From positions 62,001 to 126,000 of the forward strand of contig NZ_BCXI01000018.1 of NCBI RefSeq assembly GCF_001895025.1: a stretch of DNA of 64,000 bases, in the 5' to 3' direction. Both the position numbers and the translations under genes were made by a program. The number at the start of each line of letters is the position of its first letter. The first letter of the stretch is position 1. The notes beneath the pieces are model-generated. The model saw only the letters and a list, made by a program, of their open reading frames with translations, was not told the DNA's origin and did not search any database. Source of the stretch: Rhodococcus zopfii NBRC 100606 = JCM 9919. GTDB lineage: Bacteria > Actinomycetota > Actinomycetes > Mycobacteriales > Mycobacteriaceae. Shown here piece by piece: positions 57,930 through 64,000 of this stretch.

Positions 57930-58040
57930 CTATCGACAGTCGGCGCAGGAACAGGCGGCGCAAGGCTGACAGCAGGACGCGCAGACGCGCTTGAAGTCGA
58001 CGTGGCGGCGAGCCACGAGTCGCACTCCGAGTCCGGTCAT
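57930..58040 (-). CDS. 36-aa cysteine-rich leader peptide upstream of nirA
   Basis: ATG at 58040 opens 36 codons whose second half reads VCASCCQPCAACSCADCR before TAG, seven Cys among the last 17 residues. The start lies 7 nt after CACAAT (58048-58053 on the minus strand), near the TANNNT pattern, so the mRNA may be leaderless. Such poly-Cys uORFs in mycobacteria attenuate sulfur genes according to Cys-tRNA supply. A second in-frame ATG (58052) lies upstream of the likely transcription start and is less favoured. It corresponds to the position of known mycobacterial leader ORFs. Confidence 0.72.
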   Translation of the reverse strand: MTGLGVRLVARRHVDFKRVCASCCQPCAACSCADCR

Positions 58041-58047
58041 GGCGACC

Positions 58048-58053
58048 ATTGTG
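58048..58053 (-). promoter_or_regulatory. Candidate -10 box of the nirA operon leader
   Basis: Minus-strand CACAAT lies 7 nt before the leader ATG; one mismatch to TANNNT. Confidence 0.35.
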
Positions 58054-58172
58054 CCATGTCACGGGGGTGAATCCGAATCCTGGCCGGTATTTCCACCAAA
58101 ATTTCGGGAAATACCCAGGTCATCGCCCCACGGCCCGTCGGTGCCCCGCCCGGCTCTGGAACACTGGAGGCC

Positions 58173-59387
58173 GTGAGTGAGACGAGAACGGGCAACGGAA
58201 CCGGGACCGACGACGGATTCGAGCTCCCGGTCGCGGCCCGCGCCGGAGTCGGCACCCGGCCGTTCGGCGTGTACGTGCACGTGCCCTTCTGTGCGACCCG
58301 TTGCGGCTATTGCGATTTCAACACCTACACCGCGGGGGAGCTGGGCTCGTCGGCGTCACCGCAGTCCTGGCTCGAGGGCCTGCGTCGCGAACTCGACATC
58401 GCCGCGGACATGATCGGCGCACCCGCCGCGGACACCGTGTTCGTCGGCGGCGGCACCCCGTCGCTGCTCGGACCGCGCGGCCTCGCCGACGTGCTCGGCG
58501 CTGTCCGGTCGAGTTTCGGGCTCGCGCCCGGCGCCGAGGTGACCACCGAATCCAACCCCGAATCGACCGGACCCGAGTTCTTCTCGCGGATCCGCGCAGC
58601 CGGCTACACCCGCGTGTCGCTGGGCATGCAGTCGGCCGCGTCGCACGTGCTTGCCGTGCTCGACCGCACCCATACCCCCGGGCGGCCGGTCGCGGCGGCC
58701 CGAGAGGCCCGCGCCGCCGGGTTCGACCACGTCAACCTCGACCTCATCTACGGCACCCCCGGGGAACGCGACGAGGACCTCGACCGCTCCCTCGACGCCG
58801 TGCTCGACGCCGGCGTCGACCACGTCTCCGCGTACGCCCTGATCGTCGAGGACGGCACCGCCCTCGCGCGCCGAGTGCGTCGCGGTGAACTGCCCGCACC
58901 CGACGACGACGTGCTCGCCGCCCGCTACGAACGGATCGATGCACGCCTCGCGGCCGCCGGGCTGACGTGGTACGAGGTGTCGAACTGGGCGCGCGCCGGC
59001 GATCCGTCCGCGCGGTGTGCCCACAACCTCGGGTACTGGGACGGCGGCGACTGGTGGGGCGCGGGCCCCGGCGCACACAGCCACGTCGGTGGGGTCCGCT
59101 GGTGGAATGTCAAACACCCGGCCCGTTACGCCGAGACCCTGGCGCAGGGGCGGCTGCCGGTCGGCGGCAGCGAGCAGCTCACCGTCGAGGACGTCCACAC
59201 CGAACTCGTGATGCTCACCGTGCGGCTGCGGACCGGCCTGCCGTGGGCGGCGCTCGCGCCGTCGGAGCGGGATGCCGCGCGCACGGTCGTCGCGGACGGG
59301 CTCGCCGATCTGCACGGTGACCACCTGGTCCTCACCGGCCGCGGTCGGCTCCTCGCCGACGCGGTGGTCCGCTCGATCCTCGTCTAA
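58173..59387 (+). CDS. hemW: Radical SAM heme chaperone HemW
   Basis: Radical SAM protein (404 aa) with FGVYVHVPFCATRCGYCDFNTY. The C-x3-C-x2-C is followed by Phe instead of the fourth Cys of coproporphyrinogen dehydrogenase HemN, which marks the HemW heme-chaperone group. FVGGGTPSLL binds SAM and VSLGMQSAASHVLAVLDRTH and LIYGTPGERDEDLDRSLD are typical. GTG at 58173 follows TGGAGGCC. Divergent from the nirA leader. Confidence 0.94.
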   Translation: MSETRTGNGTGTDDGFELPVAARAGVGTRPFGVYVHVPFCATRCGYCDFNTYTAGELGSSASPQSWLEGLRRELDIAADMIGAPAADTVFVGGGTPSLLGPRGLADVLGAVRSSFGLAPGAEVTTESNPESTGPEFFSRIRAAGYTRVSLGMQSAASHVLAVLDRTHTPGRPVAAAREARAAGFDHVNLDLIYGTPGERDEDLDRSLDAVLDAGVDHVSAYALIVEDGTALARRVRRGELPAPDDDVLAARYERIDARLAAAGLTWYEVSNWARAGDPSARCAHNLGYWDGGDWWGAGPGAHSHVGGVRWWNVKHPARYAETLAQGRLPVGGSEQLTVEDVHTELVMLTVRLRTGLPWAALAPSERDAARTVVADGLADLHGDHLVLTGRGRLLADAVVRSILV

Positions 59388-59416
59388 CCGGATTTCGGCC
59401 CGACCTTCTACGGGTT

Positions 59417-59476
59417 TTCCCGAGCGAATGTACCGTTCGTCTTCGTCATCCGACTGAACGTGCCGTTCGCTCGGAA
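59417..59476. terminator. Long imperfect hairpin between hemW and the following minus-strand gene
   Basis: CGAGCGAA pairs with TTCGCTCG at the base and CGTTC with GAACG near the top, with an internal loop between. TTTC/GAAA flank the stem. Placed between convergent genes, it suits bidirectional termination. Confidence 0.6.
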
Positions 59477-59482
59477 ATCGGG

Positions 59483-59884
59483 TCAGTCGGCGTCGCCGCG
59501 TTCGTCCGGGCGGTCCGCGTCCAGGTCGAACCAGTTCACCTCGGCGCTCGGTGCCTCGGCGCTCGGGCCGAGGTCGCCACCCGGGGTCAGCGCGTCGTAG
59601 TCGAAAACCCGCGCGTGCAACACGACGCGGTTGCGCAGCGCCGACCGCACCGCACGATGCAGGCCGTCCTCGAGATACAGCACGCCCTGCCACTGCACCG
59701 CGTGGGGAAACAGATCGCCGTAGAACGTGGAATCCTCCGACAGCAGGCGGTCGAGTTCGAGGACCTTCGTGGTGGTGACGATCTCGTCGAGCCGAACCTG
59801 CCGCGGGGGGATCCGAGACCAGTCGCGCAGCGACAGGCCGTGATCGGGATACGGTTTGCCGTCCCGGACACCCTTGAAAATCAT
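59483..59884 (-). CDS. Conserved actinobacterial protein of unknown function
   Basis: A 133-aa protein, not assigned to a functional family. MIFKGVRDGKPYPDHGLSLRDWSRIPPRQVRLDEIVTTTKVLELDRLLSEDSTFYGDLFPHAVQWQGVLYLEDGLHRAVRSALRNRVVLHARV is compact and soluble. The last 35 residues are acidic. It lies upstream of hrcA as a similar gene does in M. tuberculosis. ATG at 59884 sits 6 nt after a TANNNT box. The LEDGLHRAVRSALRNR segment suggests nucleotide or ligand binding but this is only an impression. Confidence 0.72.
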   Translation of the reverse strand: MIFKGVRDGKPYPDHGLSLRDWSRIPPRQVRLDEIVTTTKVLELDRLLSEDSTFYGDLFPHAVQWQGVLYLEDGLHRAVRSALRNRVVLHARVFDYDALTPGGDLGPSAEAPSAEVNWFDLDADRPDERGDAD

Positions 59885-59890
59885 GAACCC

Positions 59891-59896
59891 ACAGTA
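59891..59896 (-). promoter_or_regulatory. Candidate leaderless -10 box of the conserved hypothetical gene
   Basis: Minus-strand TACTGT lies 6 nt before the ATG at 59884. Confidence 0.5.
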
Positions 59897-59947
59897 CGTG
59901 GGCCTCGCGAGACCGCCGTGTCCTCGGGTGGTGGTTCGTGCGGCGAC

Positions 59948-60000
59948 TAGACTGGGTCGACGAGGCACGTAGCGCACGGCGCCGCGTGCAGGCTACGTGC
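59948..60000 (+). promoter_or_regulatory. hrcA promoter candidate and nested leader hairpin
   Basis: TAGACT at 59948-59953 is a possible -10. Just after the expected start site, GCACGTAGC (59965-59973) pairs with GCTACGTGC (59992-60000), and inside it GCACG (59974-59978) pairs with CGTGC (59985-59989). Together they make an almost continuous 14-bp stem with a small bulge. No standard CIRCE (TTAGCACTC-N9-GAGTGCTAA) is present. Confidence 0.5.
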
Positions 60001-60046
60001 GGGCGTAGCGCGCGGTTCGTGGCGGCAGAGACGGAGGTGGGCGGGG

Positions 60047-61090
60047 ATGTCGAGCACCGAGGAACGGCGATTCCAGGTGTTGCGCGCGATCGTTGCTGAC
60101 TATGTGTCCACCAAGGAACCGATCGGGTCGAAGACGCTCGTGGAGCGGCACAACCTCGGCGTATCCAGCGCGACCGTCCGCAACGACATGGCCGTGCTCG
60201 AAGCCGAGGGATACATCACCCAGCCGCACACGAGTTCGGGGCGCGTGCCCACCGACAAGGGATACCGGCAGTTCGTCGACCGGATCGCCGACGTCAAGCC
60301 GCTCTCGGGCGCCGAACGTCGCGCGATCCTGCAGTTCCTCGAGTCCGGCGTCGACCTCGACGACGTCCTGCGCCGCGGGGTCCGGTTGCTCGCGCAGCTG
60401 ACCCGGCAGGTCGCGGTCGTGCAGTATCCGACGCTGTCGGCATCGTCGGTGCGGCACCTCGAGGTCGTCGCCCTGACCCCGGCGCGGCTGTTGCTGGTGC
60501 TCATCACCGACTCGGGGCGGGTCGATCAGCGCATCGTCGAGCTCGGCGATGTCGTCGACGACGACGGCCTGGCGCGGCTGCGCGACCTGTTCGGCGCGGC
60601 GCTGGCCGGCAAGCGGCTCGCCGCGGCGTCGATCGCCGTCTCGGAGTTGGCCGAGGAGGCGCCCGACGACCTGCGCGACGCGGTGATCCGCTGTGCGACC
60701 GTGCTCGTCGAGACGCTCGTCGAACATCCCGAGGAGCGGCTGGTGCTCGGCGGCACCGCGAACCTGACCCGCAACGCCGGCGACTTCGACGGCCACACCG
60801 GCGTGCCCGGTTCGCTGCGTGCGGTCCTCGAGGCCCTCGAGGAGCAGGTCGTCGTGCTCAAGTTGCTCACCGCCAGTCAGGACGCGGGCCGCGTGACCGT
60901 CCGGATCGGGGAGGAGACGAAGGTTGCGGAAATGCGCGGGACGTCGGTGGTGTCCACCGGCTACGGCACCGCCGGTACCGTATTCGGCGGCCTCGGTGTG
61001 CTGGGCCCCACCCGGATGGACTATCCGGGAACCATCGCGTCGGTCGCGGCCGTTGCGAGATACATCGGCGAGGTGCTCGGCGAACGCTGA
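60047..61090 (+). CDS. hrcA: Heat-inducible transcription repressor HrcA
   Basis: Repressor of chaperone genes (347 aa). [71 protein letters not shown] is the N-terminal winged helix and linker. The C-terminal GAF-like domain ends [31 protein letters not shown] at 60047 follows GGAGG. Upstream of dnaJ, the common actinobacterial arrangement. Confidence 0.96.
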   Translation: MSSTEERRFQVLRAIVADYVSTKEPIGSKTLVERHNLGVSSATVRNDMAVLEAEGYITQPHTSSGRVPTDKGYRQFVDRIADVKPLSGAERRAILQFLESGVDLDDVLRRGVRLLAQLTRQVAVVQYPTLSASSVRHLEVVALTPARLLLVLITDSGRVDQRIVELGDVVDDDGLARLRDLFGAALAGKRLAAASIAVSELAEEAPDDLRDAVIRCATVLVETLVEHPEERLVLGGTANLTRNAGDFDGHTGVPGSLRAVLEALEEQVVVLKLLTASQDAGRVTVRIGEETKVAEMRGTSVVSTGYGTAGTVFGGLGVLGPTRMDYPGTIASVAAVARYIGEVLGER

Positions 61091-61134
61091 GCACCGTCCA
61101 TATCTGTGTAGAGAAGTAAGGACGAGAACCTAAC

Positions 61135-62289
61135 GTGGCACGGGACTACTACGGGACGCTCGGCGTGTCCAAGAACGCGACCGACCAGGAGATCAAGCGC
61201 GCGTACCGCAAGCTGGCGCGTGAGCATCACCCGGATGTGAACCCGGACGAGTCGGCGCAGAAGCGCTTCCAGGAGATCTCCGCGGCATACGAGGTGCTGT
61301 CGGATCCGGAGAAGCGGCGCATCGTCGACCTGGGCGGGGACCCCTTGGCGTCCGGTGGTGGCGCCGGGGCGGGCGGCTTCGGCGGCGCCGGATTCGGTGG
61401 CCTCGGCGACGTGTTCGAGGCGTTCTTCGGCGGCGGCGGGGGCGGCGGTACGCGGGGGCCTCGCGGTCGCGTGCAACCCGGTGCCGACTCACTGCTGCGT
61501 ACGCGGCTGACCCTCGACGAATGCGCGACCGGCGTCACGAAGACCATCACCGTCGACACCGCGATCCTGTGTGACGGCTGCACCGGGTCGGGTACCAACG
61601 GCGATTCGAAGCCGGTCCTGTGCGAGACCTGTGGCGGCGCCGGCGAGGTCCAGTCCGTGCAGCGTTCGTTCCTCGGCCAGGTCATGACGTCCCGACCGTG
61701 CCCGACCTGCCGGGGTGCCGGTGAGACCATCCCGGACCCGTGCCGCAAGTGCGGCGGCGACGGCCGCGTGCGTTCGCGCCGCGACATCACCGTCAAGGTG
61801 CCGGCCGGTGTCGGCAACGGCATGCGCATCCGGCTCGCCGCGCAGGGCGAGGTCGGCCCCGGTGGCGGCCCCGCCGGCGACCTGTACGTCGAGGTGATCG
61901 AGCAGCAGCACGACGTGTTCGTCCGCGACGGCGACGATCTGCACTGCACCATCCGGGTGCCGATGGTCGACGCCGCACTGGGCACCACCGTCACGCTCGA
62001 CACGATCCTCGACGGCCCCACCGAGATCACCGTGGACGCCGGCACGCAGCCCGGCTCGGTCGCGGTGCTGCGCGGGCACGGCATGCCGAAATTGCGTTCG
62101 GGCATCCGCGGCGATCTGCACGCCCACCTCGAGGTGGTCGTGCCGTCGAAGCTCGACCACAAGCAGGCCAAGCTGCTCGAGGACCTGCGGCGCCACAGCG
62201 ATCGCGATCGCGCCGAGGTCGTGTCCAACACCTCGCAGCATTCCGGGGGCCTGTTCTCCCGGCTGCGCGACGCGTTCAGCGCCCGCTAG
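61135..62289 (+). CDS. dnaJ2: Molecular chaperone DnaJ (second DnaJ type)
   Basis: Full type-I DnaJ (384 aa). J domain with HPD in [11 protein letters not shown], a Gly-rich region, four zinc repeats ([32 protein letters not shown]) and two beta C-terminal domains. Activates DnaK ATPase. GTG at 61135 follows AAGGACGAG. The hrcA linkage corresponds to mycobacterial dnaJ2, not the dnaK-linked copy. Confidence 0.96.
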   Translation: MARDYYGTLGVSKNATDQEIKRAYRKLAREHHPDVNPDESAQKRFQEISAAYEVLSDPEKRRIVDLGGDPLASGGGAGAGGFGGAGFGGLGDVFEAFFGGGGGGGTRGPRGRVQPGADSLLRTRLTLDECATGVTKTITVDTAILCDGCTGSGTNGDSKPVLCETCGGAGEVQSVQRSFLGQVMTSRPCPTCRGAGETIPDPCRKCGGDGRVRSRRDITVKVPAGVGNGMRIRLAAQGEVGPGGGPAGDLYVEVIEQQHDVFVRDGDDLHCTIRVPMVDAALGTTVTLDTILDGPTEITVDAGTQPGSVAVLRGHGMPKLRSGIRGDLHAHLEVVVPSKLDHKQAKLLEDLRRHSDRDRAEVVSNTSQHSGGLFSRLRDAFSAR

Positions 62290-62298
62290 GCCACCGCG

Positions 62299-63060
62299 GT
62301 GGCCGCGACCCTGTTCTATCTGGATCCGCTGCCCGGCACCGGTGAGGTCGCGGTGCTCGACGGCAAGGAAGGCCGGCACGCCGCGACGGTCCGCCGCATC
62401 GCGGTCGGGGAGCGGCTTGTGCTCTCCGACGGTCGCGGCGGTGTCGCCGAGGTCGAAGTGAGCGCCGTCGCGAAGGACCGGCTCGAGGCGACGGTCCTGA
62501 ACCGTCGTGAGCTGGCCGCACCGGCACCCTCGGTGACCGTGGTGCAGGCACTGCCGAAGTCGGAGCGGTCGGAGCTGGCCGTCGAACTCGCCACCGAAGC
62601 CGGCGCGGACGCGTTCGTGCCGTGGCAGGCCGCGCGGTGCATCGCCCGCTGGGACGGACCGAAGGCCGACAAGGGTGTGGCCCGCTGGCAGGCCGTCGCG
62701 GTCGCGGCGGCCAAGCAGTCGCGGCGGCCGCACATTCCCGCCGTCGCGCCGGCGACCCGCACCGCCGGAGTCGTCGCCCTGGTCCGCGAGACGGTCGCGC
62801 GCGGCGGTGTCGTCGCGGTGCTGCACGAGTCGGCGACCGCACCGTTCGCGTCGCTGCCGCTCGCGGATGTTCCGGAGCTGGTACTCGTCGTCGGACCGGA
62901 GGGCGGACTCGACGACAGCGAGGTCGCGGCGCTCACCGAGGCCGGTGCCACGCCGGTGCTGCTCGGGCCGACCGTGCTGCGCACATCGACGGCCGCCGCG
63001 GTCGCGCTCGGGGCGGTCGGGGTGCTGTCCGGTCGCTGGGGCACACGCCCGCTCGACTAG
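62299..63060 (+). CDS. rsmE: 16S rRNA (uracil-1498-N3)-methyltransferase
   Basis: SPOUT methyltransferase (253 aa). [28 protein letters not shown] is the PUA-like N-terminal domain. [26 protein letters not shown] and SRRPHIPAV belong to the middle, and [47 protein letters not shown] is the knotted SAM site. GTG at 62299 is 9 bp after dnaJ2. Its TAG stop is also the start of the next promoter box. Confidence 0.95.
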   Translation: MAATLFYLDPLPGTGEVAVLDGKEGRHAATVRRIAVGERLVLSDGRGGVAEVEVSAVAKDRLEATVLNRRELAAPAPSVTVVQALPKSERSELAVELATEAGADAFVPWQAARCIARWDGPKADKGVARWQAVAVAAAKQSRRPHIPAVAPATRTAGVVALVRETVARGGVVAVLHESATAPFASLPLADVPELVLVVGPEGGLDDSEVAALTEAGATPVLLGPTVLRTSTAAAVALGAVGVLSGRWGTRPLD

Positions 63061-63063
63061 CGT
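63058..63063 (+). promoter_or_regulatory. Candidate leaderless -10 box of the hydrolase gene
   Basis: TAGCGT begins at the rsmE TAG stop codon and lies 7 nt before the ATG at 63071. Confidence 0.45.
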
Positions 63064-63070
63064 TTCGGGC

Positions 63071-63829
63071 ATGTCGCGTACCCGCATCGCCTACGGCCCG
63101 GAGCCCGAGCAGTTCGGTCATCTCTACCTGCCGGACGGTACGGCCGGGGAGCCGGTGCCGGTGGTGATGGTCATCCACGGCGGGTACTGGAGCGGCAGCT
63201 ACCACCTCAACCTCGGCACCCCGCTCGCGACGGAACTCGCCCGGCGCGGCGTAGCCGCGTGGAACATCGAATACCGCCGTCTCGGGGCGGGCGGCCGGTG
63301 GCCGGAGATGTCCGCGGACGTGGTGGCCGCGCTCGAAGCGACCGCGACGCTCGTCGCCGACGACGCCCGCGCCGCCGGCGTCGAACTCGATCCGACGCAG
63401 GTGCGGGTCGTCGGGCACTCGGCCGGTGGACAGCTCGCGGTCTGGCTCGCCGGCGAGGACACCGCGGTGCGACCGTCGCTGGTGGTGGGCCAGGCCGCCG
63501 CCCTGGATCTGGCGTCGGCCGGGGAGCGGGGCCGGCGCGTCGACTATCTCGAGGACCTGTTCGGCGAGCCCTTCGAGGAGAACCCGCACGTGTACCGGTC
63601 GGCGTCGCCGCGACACCGCCTGCCGATCGGCCGGTCGATCGTGCTCGTCCACGGCTCCGAGGACGAGCAGGTCCCGGCGAAGATCGCCGCGCGCTACGCC
63701 GATGCGGCCCGGGAGGCCGGTGACGAAGTGGCCCTGCACGTCGTCGACGGGGAGGACCACTTCGCGTTCCTGAACAGGGACACCGCCTGCTGGAAGCTGT
63801 CGCTGGATCTGCTGCTCGCGCAGTCCTAG
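63071..63829 (+). CDS. Alpha/beta hydrolase, kynurenine formamidase/carboxylesterase-like
   Basis: A 252-aa alpha/beta hydrolase. The oxyanion block is VVMVIHGGYWSGSYH and the nucleophile elbow is VGHSAGGQLAVW. The acid lies in LVHGSEDEQVP and the His in GEDHFAFLN. The HGGYW motif is common in arylformamidases, hence the suggested activity; no tryptophan-degradation gene is adjacent. No signal peptide. Its TAG stop shares the tetranucleotide CTAG with the stop of the convergent gene. Confidence 0.87.
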   Translation: MSRTRIAYGPEPEQFGHLYLPDGTAGEPVPVVMVIHGGYWSGSYHLNLGTPLATELARRGVAAWNIEYRRLGAGGRWPEMSADVVAALEATATLVADDARAAGVELDPTQVRVVGHSAGGQLAVWLAGEDTAVRPSLVVGQAAALDLASAGERGRRVDYLEDLFGEPFEENPHVYRSASPRHRLPIGRSIVLVHGSEDEQVPAKIAARYADAAREAGDEVALHVVDGEDHFAFLNRDTACWKLSLDLLLAQS

Positions 63830-64000
63830 GGGGTCCTGCCGACAGAGACCGTCGCAGGCAGGATCAGCGCGACCACGACGGTGCCGACAGCCAGCGCGAT
63901 GCCGCCGACCAGCGCGGCGTCGACGATCGCATGGGCGAACGCCGCGCTCGACGAATCCAGCAGCGGTTGGGCGTAGGACTTCGCGAACGGGTTCGCGGCC
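63826..64000 (-). CDS. MFS transporter, C-terminal end (runs off window)
   Basis: Only the last 57 residues are in the window: NPFAKSYAQPLLDSSSAAFA followed by a hydrophobic helix AALVGGIALAVGTVVVALIL and a short tail. The pattern fits the last helix of a multidrug-type (DHA2) major facilitator transporter. Family is inferred from this short piece. Its stop overlaps that of the preceding plus-strand gene. Confidence 0.6.
   Translation of the reverse strand, partial: AANPFAKSYAQPLLDSSSAAFAHAIVDAALVGGIALAVGTVVVALILPATVSVGRTP

Noticed and set aside
61360-61490. Gly-rich GGC/GGT repeats in dnaJ2
   Set aside because: This is the normal glycine-rich region of DnaJ, not a separate repeat element.

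Overview
The window is high-GC (about 70% by eye) actinobacterial chromosome. Gene content and order point to Mycobacteriales, most likely a Nocardiaceae member (Rhodococcus, Prescottella or Nocardia type). The clues are cofC for coenzyme F420, the gpgP/octT pair of methylglucose lipopolysaccharide metabolism, a mycobacterial-style nirA-cysH sulfite/APS reduction cluster, many GTG starts, and many apparently leaderless promoters. Family and locus names come from recognising the proteins; no database search was possible. No tRNA, rRNA, IS element, prophage or CRISPR array was seen. No stretch longer than about 300 bases lacks a gene.

Layout. 1-4583: ppk1 (partial) and cofC on the minus strand, divergent from gpsA, a cystathionine gamma-synthase/lyase family gene and ddlA. 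4636-12367: proA, a MoxR/VWA pair, a minus-strand DUF4442 gene behind a palindromic operator, then nadD-rsfS-gpgP-octT as an overlapping chain, and degV. 12469-28763: a degenerate response regulator followed by the complete 14-gene nuoA-N operon for respiratory complex I. 28903-33070: comEA-comEC-holA, converging on rpsT across a strong terminator. 33604-37066: a translationally coupled ATP-grasp / alpha-E / transglutaminase-like operon. 37140-43748: aquaporin, a solo PemK/MazF-type protein, an ABM monooxygenase, a thiolase divergent from an HxlR regulator, lepA and a nitronate monooxygenase-like gene. 43768-50193: a GH15 trehalase-like gene, two small membrane proteins, and subI-cysT-cysW-cysA for sulfate import. 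50225-57799: usp and ppk2, then the minus-strand sulfate assimilation operon nirA-cysH-cysD-cysN-sirohydrochlorin chelatase. 58173-64000: hemW, a small conserved protein, hrcA-dnaJ-rsmE, an alpha/beta hydrolase, and the end of an MFS transporter.

How genes cooperate. SubI/CysTWA import sulfate, CysD/CysN make APS, CysH reduces APS to sulfite, and NirA reduces sulfite to sulfide with the siroheme supplied through the chelatase. Each of the two sulfur operons is preceded by a short cysteine-rich leader ORF (30 aa ending Ser-Cys-Cys-Arg; 36 aa with seven Cys). This fits cysteine-sensing translational attenuation. Between cysD and cysN lie two 107-bp tandem duplications. Each recreates the last codons of cysD as a 35-codon ORF joined to its neighbour by TGATG stop-start overlaps.

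The main unusual signals are the paired Cys leader peptides, the cysD-tail mini-ORF repeats, a recurring TANNNT box 6-8 nt before start codons (at least 14 transcription units), a long hairpin in the hrcA leader, an operator overlapping the -10 of the DUF4442 gene, and a 25-aa membrane micropeptide.
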